Below, one piece after another: positions 10,055-22,012 of a stretch of 64,000 nucleotides of DNA. Where the stretch lies: positions 1-64,000 of the forward strand of contig JAOSLS010000136.1 of the NCBI GenBank assembly GCA_026419805.1, read 5' to 3'. The DNA is from Ceratocystis colombiana. Lineage: Eukaryota > Ascomycota > Sordariomycetes > Microascales > Ceratocystidaceae. Below the pieces are notes generated by a model. The model was not told the origin of the DNA. It made no database searches and saw only the letters and a list, made by a program, of their open reading frames with translations. Position 1 is the first letter of the stretch, and the number at the start of each line of letters is the position of its first letter. A program made the position numbers and the translations under genes.

Positions 10055-11901
10055 TCAGTGAAGAACGAGTGACAAGGGGGTAAAGTATAGAAGCTTGCGC
10101 GGGGGCTCCAACGCCCTAATATATGCACCCAAGTTGATAGGAAAGCTTGCAAGTGTGCATTTATTAAGAGGGAAATCCTTTTTAGGGGAGTCTTTCCTAG
10201 GCTGAGCTATCATGTGCTTCGCAAGGTAGGTAGGTAGGTATGGTAGCTAGATGAATGTGACAGGTACTGACGTCATTTGTCTATATCATGCATAACTTAC
10301 GAACCATGCTCTCAAGGTAGGGCTTTTTTAGCGATTCATCGACAGGTTTTTGTGTTAGCGTACTTCCGATGTGGCTATTGTTAGTCTCATGAGCGGCTAG
10401 CTCTTGATAGAAAATAGATCCAGGCCTTGTGTACTGGCGACTAAATCTCAATGGTCTGCCTAGTAGCATGTGCCTTGGAATTTAGGCTTTAAAAACAATG
10501 AAAGCAGTAACGCAGCAAAGCTAAGCAAACGCTTCCAGCCCGAGGATATAACCTGCGAGAAATTGTCTTCCTAATTGGACAGCTAGCGCTACTTGTGGCT
10601 GGCTGTGTGAGCCTATGCAAGCCCCTGTTTTTGGCCTTTTCCGTCGTTGCGAAGCTATTAGCTACGATGCAAGCCGGCCTAGACGGACCCAGACTGCTCT
10701 AAGTGACAAAAGAACTGGCTAACGGATTTACTCAGGGCGAGCTGGAGGCTGCTTCCTGATGGAAAGAGAAAGGTGCCAGTGTTCTAAGCCTTGACAACCC
10801 CCATTGAGCGGTGGACCTTTTCTGGCTTGAAAGTATTTCTAGCTCCTAGCGATGCCTGAACACCGTCTTTTACTCTTTGTGGATGCCCTTGTAATTCCGT
10901 TAAGATGTGGTTCGATGCATCGCAGCATCTCTGGTTTCGGTCTCCGTCAGGACGGCATCAATCTTAGTTCTGTTTTCAAAACTACTCGTATTGCGACCAC
11001 AACTTTGAGCTCCGGGTTCTCAATACAAATTTGCAGCTTTGCTGCTATTCTCCGGACACGAAAACATGTCAAATAGTTTTCTACTAGTGTCACTTGGCTG
11101 CTTCATTTTAGTGCGTTGCCAACGCCAATGTAGACGTAGCAAGGCGCCGATCGATAATCGTTAGCGGTACCAATACTGTGTATGTATTACCTTAGAAGAA
11201 AGAAAGCCTTACTGCCAGTTTTATTATACTCGATATTGTTAGTCTCTGTCTTACTAAACTCCCAGTTGGTGTTCAACAGGAAGACGATACCTCAAAGAGT
11301 GTTGTAGTCAAGCATTTTAACCCTAGAGCTGTGTAACATGCCAAATCCTTTCCCTTGATGATGCGCCACATGCCGAAGTTTATCCGAAAAGACGCTGAGG
11401 ACACAAGAGAGCTCTTGGTCGTAGCTATGAAAAGGGCCGCCAACATCAATAATTTAAAGCATCGAAAATGGCCGAAAACATCGGAGCTATGGCCTTTCAA
11501 GACCTAAATACAAAGCCGTACAAATCCGGATAGATGCGCCCAGTACACAGTTGAGTGCAGCAAAGGAAATAGCCAAGGTTAATTGAGCCACCAAGAAATA
11601 CCCCATCACCATCTAACTCTCAATCCAACCCCGGCTTTACAGCTTGATCTTGGTTATATATTTCTTCGGAGCGACAGCTAGGCAAACCAGGGCATTGGCT
11701 TATAATAACTGTGCCATTCAAAAGAATTCGTCGTATGTCCATTTCAAAGTGTCTTGTTTCTAGTCATCACTTGTATTTGTATATCTTGTAGGCATCTGTA
11801 GATATCCCCAAAACATCGCTCATTTTATCCCTTTCCCGTTGGCCAGGCCAAAAAACTTTTTTGCTTCTTTACGAGTGCTTGTTTCGCACACTGGTTCTGT
11901 T
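10055..11901. other. Gene-poor region between the orphan ORF and GCD7
   Basis: No supported gene was found in this 1.85-kb stretch. It contains a GGTA microsatellite near 10225-10240 and a perfect CRE-type palindrome TGACGTCA at about 10268. The 74-codon frame at 10852-11076 has no recognisable content. The texture suggests decayed sequence, but I could not identify a transposon end or domain. Confidence 0.4.
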
Positions 11902-13435
11902 TTACCACTGATGGAACTCGACATCTTCAGCCTTATAGTGCTCCATGATGAGGCTAGAGAGGTGGTTCTGGCAGTGAGTGCCCCTAGAAAAGAGGGTTAG
12001 CATCCCGGAAGACAGATGTATACAGAAGAAACAGTCCAAAACTTACAAATTGCTAATGTACATATCCACCAACTCGGCGGGCAGCACTTCCGTCAGCGGT
12101 TGCCGAACAATTATGTCGTCACACACAAGCGAGCCATCCTCGAAGGCAACAGCAGTTGAGGGATCATTCCACTCTACTAATGAGCCTTCATCAAACGGAC
12201 TGTCGGGACTAAGCTGATAGATGCCACCCAAAACCACAACTGGGCGGCCGTGGTATTTCGCCGAGTGCGCCACAGCGCCAGCGCCTGCATCCATAATCAC
12301 ATTACCGTTGGCAAGGATCGAGCGTGCACCTAGCACCACGCGCGTCACGAGAGACATATACGTGCTCATTCCTGACGCCATAACGTTGATAACCGTAATT
12401 CCAGCCTTGGTCAGCTCACGGCGGAAGCTCTCGTATGCCACGTGCTCCTTGTCCTTGCAGCCAACGCTGACAGCTCGCGCCTCGTAGCCCCTGGGACCAG
12501 CCTTGCAAGCAATAAGCACTGTAAAGCGGCGCTTAGAAGCGGCCTTGACAATGAACCGTGTGACGACACTTGACGGCTCGTGAACCAGAACATAATCACC
12601 TGGGCGGATCTGAGCCTCAGCAAAGCTGGCAATCTGCTCAGCCACCTGGTCAATCTCGTCCTTCATCTCCTCAATAGCGTTCATAATCTCGGAACGCAGC
12701 GAGTCGGCACGAGCAGCTTTTGACGGCCCATGCGGGGTTGATGCCCCAGAGGTCTTTGTGGGACTGGCAAAGGCGGTGCCTGAGGGGGAGGCAGACAGAA
12801 TGTTGAACAGTGACTTGGGTGTGCTAAAGGAGCTAATAGTAGATAGGGTAGGCTGGCGAGTTAGACGTGGGGGCGCAATACTGCCGAGGGTCTCGGCGAT
12901 GGAGGCCGAGCAGATGTGTTTTGAGGAAAAAGCCGCGATATTAGCATTAGCGATGGCGGCATTGTGCTGTGTGTTTTCATAGACCTCAGAGGCGGTATCG
13001 CTAAAGGCATCGTTGTCGCGGTCCTCGTTGGCTTCGTCATGGATGACGCTAAGAACTCTGCGCACAATGTTGACGATAGCAAGCTCTTTGGGGAGGGCGT
13101 CGGCAAGCCGCTTGCCCACGCGGCACACCTGAGCCATCAGCTGTTCTTCATCAGACCATTTTGAGTACTTGACAACCTGAAAGAGGAGATGGGCGGTGGC
13201 TACGGCGCAGTCTTTGGGACCCGTGATTTGTCGTCTCTTGAAGAGTCTGGATGGGGAAAACAGCGGTTAGTGGGGCTAATAGGCGTAGTAATTGGTATCA
13301 TCCTAGCATGCTGGTCAGTTACAAGTAGGCAACTCACGATACCAAGTATTCGATGCTCGCCTCCAAAGGTCTTGAGTTGACAAAGCGAATGAATTTGCTG
13401 AGATCCGGCATGAAGCCCGAAGAGTTGGACGCCAT
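11902..13435 (-). CDS. GCD7: Translation initiation factor eIF2B subunit beta
   Basis: Three exons, 13435-13338, 13246-12047 and 11983-11902, encode 459 residues. Introns are 91 nt (GTGAGT...CATCCAG) and 63 nt (GTAAGT...TTCTAG). The N-terminus MASNSSGFMPDLSKFIR, the RRQITGPKDCAVATAHLL block and the eIF2B-alpha/beta/delta core (RPGDYVLVHEPSS, ARSILANGNVIMDAGAG, KYHGRPVVVLGGIY) identify the regulatory beta subunit of the eIF2 GDP/GTP exchange factor. The last small exon gives SNLGTHCQNHLSSLIMEHY and ends FHQW, matching the conserved tail that follows YISN(L/I) in the family. A Ser/Pro/Thr-rich insert of about 70 residues in the middle explains the length against yeast Gcd7 (381). It is cytosolic and acts in general translation and its starvation control. 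Confidence 0.92.
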
Positions 13436-15359
13436 TTTAGAAGCGAGAATAGAGATGGGTTCCCCGTGTATGTTGTAGCCGTGCAGTTACGCTGTGTAGG
13501 GAAGAGTCGTGAAAACCTAGATCTAGGATAAAGATCGTGAAAGAGGCTTGAGGTTTGAAGGAGAGGCACACAATCAGCTTTGTTGCGCGGGATTTTTTTA
13601 TAACAAGCAGAATGTAGTAGTAGTGGAAAAGCCCGAAGGAATAAACGTCACAAGGCTTTTTGTCGCGGTTCTCTTTTGTCTAAGTCCAGCCAAAGATACA
13701 CAAGAAGCACGAAAAGCAGATGGCCAAAGAGAGGAGTGAGTCAGTCTCCGTCGCTAACACACAAAGTATGCGTGCATGTGAACCCTAGCGCTCGGGTTGG
13801 CTGATTGAGCACTTCACTTGGTAGAGCAAAAAACAGATGACTAATCCACTACCACAGTGGATACGGAATTTCCTGTTGCAGCATGCATATGCAAGAAAGA
13901 GGATAGGACAGGACAAAACAGGAACAAAACAGTCCAAGACAAGCGCTATTGCACTGGGTTGTCGTGCTGCAGAAGCTTGCTTGAGATAGTCCGAGACAAA
14001 ATGCAAGTGTAAAGATGAGAAGACAGGAAGCCGTACTTATAACGACGTAAATGTGGTACTGCGTATATATTAGGGTTAGAGCACACTAAGGGTTGCCAGG
14101 ACCTCGATAGACTTGGGTCTTAGGTCTACTACAAGCTGCGAAGTATAGATGTGGGCAATGTGAACTTGGGAGTTATTTGCTAGAAATTGACAAGGAATAT
14201 AAAGTATGTCAGACGTTGGTTTTTGTTTGTTGCCGATATCGAGACAAACAATATAGGTATGCATACACGCCTGACCTCGTTATATTGATATGTTCTGCCA
14301 TTAAGAATCCCCAACAAACGGCCTGGCCGGGCAACAAGCCGGGGCAACAAGAACTCATGAGATGGGCGTTTAGCGATGAGGAAAAGAGTATGTAAAAAAC
14401 AAGCAGGAGAATACCATGAAGGCGAAGACTGTCAGAATTAGAGTCACGGACGGAAACCACCATGCAAGGAGCCGCAAAACAGCTTGGTGTAGAAACCGAA
14501 AGGTTGCCCGGACACAAAGGCCCTATTTTTCGGGTTTCTGGCCTGTTCTGTTGGTTGTTGAGAGGAAAGGGAACAAGGCCGTAGTGCATGGTGGTGCATG
14601 GCTTTCTTTGGGTCAGTGTTGAGTTGAGGATGGATGGAGCGAGGGTTGAAGTTCAGATTCTTGCTCTCGGCCCCAGCCCAGCCCAAGCCAAGCCAAGCCA
14701 GGCCAACAACAAAGCTAAAGAATCATCGGAGCTTTTAAAGGAAGAAGACGGGAGAATAAGTACAGTGGCTCGAAACTAAGCGAAGCAGACACATGGTGAT
14801 CAAATCCTGGAGGCAGGAGGAAAAGAAGAACGAGTAAGGTGCGAAGTTAGGGTTTGTCTTTCTGATTCGTTTTTAAGTCATTTTTAAGCCGCTTTTTATT
14901 GCATCTATTTTTCCCCTTCTTGCTTTGACATCACCAAAATCTCGCTCGTGTTATTGTTCTCCTGTATTTTATTTTCTCTTTCCCTCCTCCCCTCGACGTC
15001 ATAACCCGCGACGCCTCCTACGTACATAGTTTCTATTCTCTCCTCTCGCCTAATTCTCGGCCTCCTCTTGGCCTCGTCTTTCCTTTGCCTCTCGCAACCT
15101 GGCCGTATAAACAACTTCCAATTCGCCCATCAGCCAACTTCTCGCTTCTTACCTCTTGGCCCGCTCACTGGCCTCCCCTTAGCTTCTTGACTCTGACACG
15201 GACTGGTCCATAATCCTGTGTAGGCACCAAGACAAAATCTCCGGTTTATCTCCAATTGTCCAGCGAACCTGCTGCTCTCTTTTTTCTCCAAGCCACTCTC
15301 CTTCCTCTTTTCTCCCCTCCCATGCCCCCCCATCCGTCCCCTATGGCTACGCAGGCACC
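13436..15359. promoter_or_regulatory. Divergent region between GCD7 and NEM1, with a long pyrimidine-rich leader
   Basis: This 1.9-kb region separates two divergent genes and holds no supported gene. From about 14880 to 15359 the plus strand is strongly C/T-rich, typical of a long fungal 5' leader for NEM1. A short upstream ORF ends on the NEM1 start codon and is annotated separately. Confidence 0.5.
13737..13743. promoter_or_regulatory. Gcn4/CPC1-type site TGAGTCA upstream of GCD7
   Basis: A perfect TGAGTCA palindrome core lies about 300 bp upstream of the GCD7 start codon. In fungi this is the binding site of Gcn4/CPC1, the activator of the amino-acid starvation response. A 7-mer can occur by chance, so function is only suggested. 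Confidence 0.3.
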
Positions 15360-15363
15360 ATGA
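15322..15363 (+). other. Upstream ORF whose stop overlaps the NEM1 start (ATGA)
   Basis: An ATG at 15322 opens a 13-codon ORF (MPPHPSPMATQAP). Its TGA at 15361-15363 overlaps the main ATG at 15360-15362 in an ATGA arrangement. It is out of frame with the main ORF. If included in the mRNA it would reduce or couple initiation at the main start. Confidence 0.6.
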
Positions 15364-17128
15364 ACTCCCTCAACATCATCTCTTCCCGCGTGTCACCGCA
15401 AAACTCGCCGACCCCATCGCGTACCAACTCGTTCAGCTCACTCGGTCTCATGCGCTCCATTGAAGGCCACCATGGTCACTCCGCCTTAGACGACACTCCC
15501 GAGTCCGATGATCCCACTATTGATGCCAAGTTGCAGCCCATACAACTCAACGACCCAGACTCTATCTCAAATCTAGCGCATGCCTCAAATCCGCTGACCC
15601 AATCCGATCCCCCGTTCGATGCCTCCTCCGACCCCGCCCAAAACATAAAATCCGGGCCATCCCCATCTAATGCCACTGCGCTCACAGCCAAGACCTCCTG
15701 GCTGGCCGTGCCACAGCGCATTGCGTCATGTGTCATCGGCTCCTTGCGCTGGATCTTGGCCACTATAGCCGCCCCGGGGTTCTATCTCCTGGCTTTGTTC
15801 TACGACAAAACCGGCCGCTTCCGCCCATTACTGCCTTTCCGAACCCTGTTCGACACCCTAGGACTGGGCTTCTTGTCTGGGTCTGGAGCCTCCAAGTCCA
15901 AGACTGGCGAAAAACACTCAAGGCCGCGGTCCGCTAGCACGCGACACCGTAGGAAACCTACCTCGACATCGACATCGACATCCTTGTCCTCGCAAGCCCG
16001 CTCTTCGGGCGCAAGCAAACGCAAATCTAGCATCAGCATGTCCTCCGACTCTGATACCCCGTCGCGCCGCCGATCATCTGCCACTTCCCGCCCACGTGAT
16101 GGCTCGCAAGACACCTCAACGCCCTCTCGTTCGATCCGCATAAAAGTGCAGGCTAGCGACGAAGCCCTCAAAGAGCGCCGACACAGAAAGACTGGCTCGT
16201 CTGTCTCCCGAGCTAAGGCCAGTGGCGATGGCCTTTCTGCTGACATCTCTGCGCAAATCAAGTCTCCTACATCACAGGCTGGCAGTGCTATAACAAAATA
16301 TCCCCGAGCCCCTGCTCCGCCCCGACCGTTGATACCCCGCCGCCAGCCTTCATATCTCAACTTTGAAGAGCCGCCATCAGAACACCAAAAGACTTTGATC
16401 CTCGATCTCGACGAAACCCTGATCCACAGCATGTCTAAGGGCAACCGTCTTGGATCCGGCCACATGGTCGAAGTCCGTCTCAACACTGCCTTTGTGGGCA
16501 TGGGCGGCCAGATGGCTGTTGGCCCACAACACCCAATTTTGTACTATGTGCACAAGCGGCCGCACTGCGATGATTTCCTGCGAAGGGTATGGCAACTACT
16601 TCTACTTTCCCTTTCCGGTTCTTTAGACCTCCCTGGATCTTTCACTAACCATTGCACTTGGAACTCGGTAGATTAGCAAGTGGTACAAACTCGTTGTCTT
16701 CACGGCTTCAGTGCAAGAATACGCTGATCCTGTCATTGACTGGCTGGAATCAGAACGCAAGTATTTTGCTGCCCGCTTCTATCGCCAGCACTGCACGTTT
16801 CGGCAAAACGCGTTTATCAAGGACTTGAGCGCTGTTGAGCCGGATCTCAGCAAGGTCATGATCTTAGATAATAGTCCTCTGAGCTACATGTTTCACCAGG
16901 GTAAGAAATGGAATGAATTACATTGTCTTTCCCTCAGGCATTCACAAGCTGACTAAACCCCAACCCTCCAAAACAGACAATGCTATCCCCATACAGGGCT
17001 GGATAAACGACCCAACCGATAACGATTTGCTGAATATTGTGCCCTTGCTTGAGGGCCTACAGTATGTTTCTGACGTGCGGGCTTTGTTGGCTCTGCGAGG
17101 CGGCGAAGATGGCCAGCATATGGCTTGA
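15360..17128 (+). CDS. NEM1: Nem1-like FCP1/SCP-family protein phosphatase
   Basis: Three exons, 15360-16586, 16672-16900 and 16977-17128, encode 535 residues. Introns are 85 and 76 nt. The C-terminal third is the NLI-interacting-factor/FCP1-like phosphatase: LILDLDETLIHS carries the DxDx(T/V) nucleophile at about residue 350, followed by RPHCDDFLRR, KWYKLVVFTASVQEYADPV, YRQHCTF and the second motif VMILDNSP. A hydrophobic stretch at about residues 120-145 (SLRWILATIAAPGFYLLALF) fits the membrane anchor of Nem1, which dephosphorylates the lipin Pah1 at the nuclear envelope/ER together with Spo7. The regions before and after the membrane segment are Ser/Thr/Arg-rich and probably disordered. 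Nem1 is preferred over soluble SCPs because of the membrane segment and length. Confidence 0.88.
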
Positions 17129-19061
17129 CCTGGTCTTGAATTGGCTTAGCCGAGGGCTAATTGGACCGGCTTGATAGGTAGAGTATGGGTGAATTCAGTA
17201 CATACAAAGCGTATTCCACATTCCGGGATTTATAAAGATTGTTTGCTTTTTTTTACGTCTTAATCGCTATTATTAATCCCATTTCTGTTTGGCATTATTA
17301 AGTTGGTCTTTGGAGGCCCTAGACGCCGAGGTAATCAAGACAAATACGGGTATTGAGAAGCGTCTGCGTTCTGTTATCCTATCAGTATATTTCTGGCTGC
17401 CTATTCTCCTCGATCGTGTGTTGATCCATTGCAGCACTGTCCTGTTTTGTCTTTCTAGTTATGGTCTCTCCTGTTGTGTGGTGCATTATAGATGGGCTGC
17501 TTAAACCAATCATCAGCAAGGCACGAGACTGCTTCCCTATAATTCTTGACATCTCTTGTCTTGTTTTGAAGAACTGCGAAAGCATAAACTCGCCATTCCA
17601 TGTCTCACCTAGACATAGGTTGGAAATGCAGCTCTGTGAAACTTGATGTCTGGGTGATGAAGAAGCTTGTATTACACCATGCTATGCCACACACAACTTG
17701 GTGGGTATATTAGGCGGTATAGCAAGCGGTATAATACTCATGTGAACAAGCTCATAGAAACGTGCAGGTGCCGTCATGTAGTGACTCCCTTCAGGTCATT
17801 TCTGTGCTCTCGGTGACGATGACCGACCAAAATTGAATGCCCAGGTCCATATTCAATCCTTCGCCACCGCAGCTAGTAAGCCAGTCCAAGTTGGAGTCGT
17901 CGAGATTCACGTTGCCCGATCCGGGGACTAGTCTGCTTATTATATTATGTAGCGTAGCTGAGCGTCAGAGAACAGAGGCATGACAGAGGCACGAGGGCGG
18001 AGAATAACAATCATAGCCGCAAATGTAGACCATACAGCATGGTAGTGAAGTTGTCCCCTTCTTCTTCTACTTGATCCAAGAAGACGGCCAGGGTACCTGG
18101 TCTGCGCATGACTCAGTAACTGGCCTAACATGGAATTTAAGGCGTCATTCATTGCAGCTTTGTAGTTTTAACGTGATTCCTACAACCGCTTAATACGGAT
18201 AAGGGCAAATGCACTGTACTAGATGACGACATGGAGGCGAATCCGCACTAACAGCCTAGTATACCAATTTGTATGCGGATCTGTTAGGAACTTACACCTC
18301 AAAGGGCCCTGGGATCCCTTTCCGATTCCATTGCAGGTGAATTTATGAATGCTAAAGCAATGCCACTCGCCCTGCTGCATTATGTGGGGATTACATCTAG
18401 ACTAAGACATTGACAAGAGCTGGCTACAGTGCCCTTCTCCTAGGTACGGTACTGATCATCAATAATATATGAGAAAACAAATAGTTTCCTTACGCAGCGC
18501 AAGGAGGCTTCACAGGAATGCTATGAGCTCTCCCACATGCGAGTTAGTTATGGCTACAGTTATAGTTACAGTCGGTGGCAACTACTGCAAAGTTGACGGC
18601 AGCTCAGCCCGCCATGCGCAGGAAGCACACGCATCCTATGATAGGAAGCTAGGGAAGGAGCCTGCCGCTTTCAGAAAAGGCGGCGATCTCCTCCCTCTTG
18701 GTTCCGCTTAGAAGGAGGGAAACAGGGAAGAAGAAAGGGCCCGGTCTAAGTTGGCAACTACCTAATAACACGGGAAGTTCAAAATGCCGAAGCTACTGAT
18801 TGGCCGAGCTGAGTTACAGGCTTTGGCAGCTTCCCTTTTCTCTGCATTACTCTGTTTCTGTTCCGCCTGCCAGCTAGCTAGTCAGTCAGCTTCACACATA
18901 AAAGCCTGTAGCCCAACCTGTCAACGGCTCTCATCTTTCTCCTCCTTTTCTTGTCATCATCACTGTCGCCATCACCATCTAATCATTCCTCTCTTAAGTC
19001 GTCTCCTCTCGCGATAAACTCAATACTTCTTGCTACCACACCACTACACATATAATTCAAC
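17129..19061. other. Intergenic region between NEM1 and the DUF1761-like gene
   Basis: No supported gene in 1.9 kb. Open frames are short and without recognisable content. The last 250 bases before 19062 are C/T- then CA-rich and look like the leader of the downstream gene. Confidence 0.45.
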
Positions 19062-19721
19062 ATGGTTACCAACAGCTTCGTTCCCGTCCTTAGCTGTAAG
19101 TTCCCCTTTTTGCTTCATAGACTGCCAATGGTCTTGGTGGCGACACTGACTATTGTCAAATATCATCCGTTTCCAATGCTAACCGTGGCCCTCTTTACTA
19201 CAGCCGGCTTCCCCAAAGTCAAGCCCTCTGCCATCCTACTAGGCACCGTTTTCAACCATGCCACTGAAATGGCCGTCCTGTCCCCCATCTTCGGCGAAAC
19301 CTACAAGCGTGCCAAGGTATCCAACACGAAGGAGGAGTTCCTGAAGTCCAAGGAGGCTTCTGGTGCCGCCATTGTTTACAGCAGCTCCCTCGTCGGCTCT
19401 GCTCTACAGAGTTATGGTGTTGGGGCCCTGATCAACGCCACAGGTACTCTGAGCTACACTGGCGCTGCGTATCTAGGCGGCCTTGTGTTCCTGGCTACGT
19501 CTGCCCCTGGAGTAAGTGTCTGACATTCTTGTATCGTGACGATGTTTCATCGCCCTAACACAGCGTTCTTGTAGTACATCTCTCAATTATTTGCCGAGCG
19601 CCGTCCCCTCGATACCGTCGGTGTCAGCGTCGCTGCCAAGCTTGTCGAATCTCTAGGTTTGTCTCTGCTTCTCACCTGGTGGGGCACCCGGGGTGATCCT
19701 CTCGACAGCTTCTTGCAGTAA
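19062..19721 (+). CDS. Small membrane protein, DUF1761-like
   Basis: Three exons, 19062-19095, 19204-19511 and 19575-19721, encode 162 residues. Introns are 108 nt (GTAAGT...TACAG) and 63 nt (GTAAGT...TGTAG). Joining them gives MVTNSFVPVLSSGFPKVKPS, then a small-residue-rich, strongly hydrophobic body with three or four potential membrane segments (for example ASGAAIVYSSSLVGSALQSY, YTGAAYLGGLVFLATSAPG and LVESLGLSLLLTWWG). The pattern resembles the fungal DUF1761 family, whose function is unknown to me. The family name is from memory and should be treated as tentative; the gene model is well supported by phase and splice sites. Confidence 0.72.
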
Positions 19722-20407
19722 ATGCTCGCAACAAATACGGCGTTGATAAAGTTTAGTTTTCCCAATTGTTAGTAATGTGTAGGAGGAGCATACAAGCGAC
19801 GCACAAGATAGTTAATGTTACGCATAAGTGTGCCTCTGAATAATATTATACAACTATTCAATGTGGGCCTTGGAAGCCAAGTCAATCATCCACCAGCGCT
19901 TCAACAATACCAGTAAAACTTTGTAGAGGTTAATACAAGAGACGGATGCTTTAAAGTTGCAGCAGTAGTTGAATTTGCTAAAAAAAAACTATCGCCTGTA
20001 TATGCCCATATGCCTTTAACAACATGAATATCAAATGCCCAAAACGCCGTATCCGGGATCGATGGATTACCAGTTCCAACCCTGTAACACACTAGTTTAA
20101 CATCTCTCCCTCAGTGGAAAGGGGAGAGGAAAGCAATTTAGTCTGCGTGTACCAAGTGCAAGCTTGTGTACAATATGCAGATACCACTGAGATCCAACAA
20201 AAACAAACAGCCCCCTCACCACCGAGAGAGCCCGGCATCGCACGAAATAAAAACAGAAAAAGAGCTCAATGAACACACAAAAGGGGGGGAAAGCAAAGGC
20301 AACCAAACAGTCAGTGAAATATGCGCCCGTACCTCTTCACGTTTGTAATGAATAGGTTAAGTGGTGGTGGGAGTTGGTGTATGTGTTGTTCTTTTTTTCT
20401 TGGTGGT
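19722..20407. other. Convergent 3' flanks of the DUF1761-like gene and NHP2
   Basis: This 686-bp region lies between two convergent genes. It is A/T-rich around 19740-19990. No gene was seen. Confidence 0.45.
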
Positions 20408-21265
20408 TCACCAGAAACACTGCTTAGCTGCCTCCTTCTGGATCAGCTTAACAAGGCCCTGGTAGACCTCGGCGTAGTCCTCAGTATCATCTTCATCCTT
20501 GTCCTTGGACTCGGCAGCCTTCTTGCCAGCAGGACGCGACTCCATGAGCATGACGACGGAGGTGGGGCGCTTAGTCTTAGCAGCAGCGCCGAGCTCGGCA
20601 CGCGACGTGACAAAGATGAAGGGCACATTGTGGTCCTCGCACAGCACGGGAATGTGTGAGATGACGTCCATGGGCGAGATATCGGCAGCAATTACCACAA
20701 TGCCAGGGAAACCGGTGTTGCTCGGAGAGGCGGCGGCGGACTTGCGCAGGGTCTTGACAACTTCCTTGACACCGCGCTTGAGAGTGTTGTTGCGGGCAGC
20801 TGCAAAGTAGATAGAGTGAGAGTAGTTAGCACACATTCTCCAGCATAGTATTTCATGCGGTGATGGGAGTATTGATGGAGGCCAAGCCTATACATAGCCA
20901 GGTCTAGGGGGTGGTTTAGGCCAACAGAAAAATAAGGTGACAAACAACGTACCTTTGCGCGTAGCCTTCAGCACCTTCTTCATAGCCTTGTCATCGGCCA
21001 GAGGCAAAGCGAAAGGAACCAGTGACGCTTTGGCGATGACGGGCTTCTCGGCGTCCATCTCAACATCCTCAGCGGTAGCGGCAGCAGGAGTCTCAACAGA
21101 GGGAGACTCAGCAGCGAGGTGCTCCTCAATGTGCTCCTCCAGCTTGCCCTTCTTGTCCTTCTTGTCCTTCTTATCCTTCTTGACAGCCTTGTGAACGCCC
21201 TCGGTTTCGGACCGCTTCTTTTCCTTCTTGTCCTTCTTCTCCTTCTTGGGCTTCTCGGAGGCCAT
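20408..21265 (-). CDS. NHP2: H/ACA ribonucleoprotein subunit 2 (L7Ae family)
   Basis: Two exons, 21265-20953 and 20799-20408, encode 234 residues. The intron is 153 nt (GTACGT...TTGCAG). The N-terminal 50 residues are extremely Lys/Glu-rich (KKDKKDKKDKKGK), followed by an acidic linker. The L7Ae/NHP2 RNA-binding domain starts near ALPLADDKAMKKVLKATRK and includes LKRGVKEVVKTLRK, GIVVIAADISPMDVISHIPVLCE and VPFIFVTSRAELGAAAKTKRPTS. Nhp2 binds the kink-turn region of H/ACA snoRNAs with Cbf5, Nop10 and Gar1, and acts in rRNA pseudouridylation in the nucleolus. Order and spacing of these blocks make the assignment strong. The lysine-rich head is longer than in yeast (156 residues). Confidence 0.93.
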
Positions 21266-22012
21266 TGTGTCTAGATGATGTATGTACGTGTATGTATAAA
21301 ACGAGGAAATCGAGATTGAGACTGCGATGCAAAGCAATCAAGTGAGAAGAAGAGGGTTTGTTGTGAATGCGAGAAAAAAAGAATTAAATCAGGAATTAAA
21401 GCAAAAAAAAACTCCCAATTTCTAAAACAACTCGAAGATTTTCAGAAAAAGAATCTAAAAAGAAACTTTTTTTTTCTGTTATCAGAGATGCGCCAATCGC
21501 CCAGATAGGAAGGCGGTTTGAAGTGGGGCCAGGCACAGCGCAGAGTCTGATCGGATTATTGATATTCCGAGTAGCTTTCGCACTGTCCCAAACACTGTGA
21601 GAAATTTTATGAAGTCTGAGGTTGCTGACTGATTCTTAGCCTCTGGTTGGTGGAGACACTAAAAAGACATGTTTGAATCGGCTTTTGGTGAGTTGGTTGA
21701 TGAGATTTACCAGCACTATAGCGGCGTGTTACACACATGCAGAAGTAGATCCATAGGGAAATGCTATCTAGTTGCTCAGAACCATACTGAGCACTTGCAA
21801 GGCAAACACGCTTCATAACGGATAGATTCTCCAAAAAACAAATATATCCATGGGCAAGCAAAGATCACATGAAGGAAATTTACTGAGGTGTACGTGGGAA
21901 AGATGCTAGCGCAGTCTATTATAAGTTGCTCAGAAGCCAGCGATATGAAAAATGATGTACAGTTATGTTTTTTTCAAACAATTAATCCAGTTGTCCAATT
22001 GTCGTTGGCCCA
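21266..22012. other. NHP2 upstream region and QCR8 3' flank
   Basis: This 747-bp region separates two minus-strand genes and holds A- and T-tracts near 21370-21475. No gene was seen. Confidence 0.45.
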
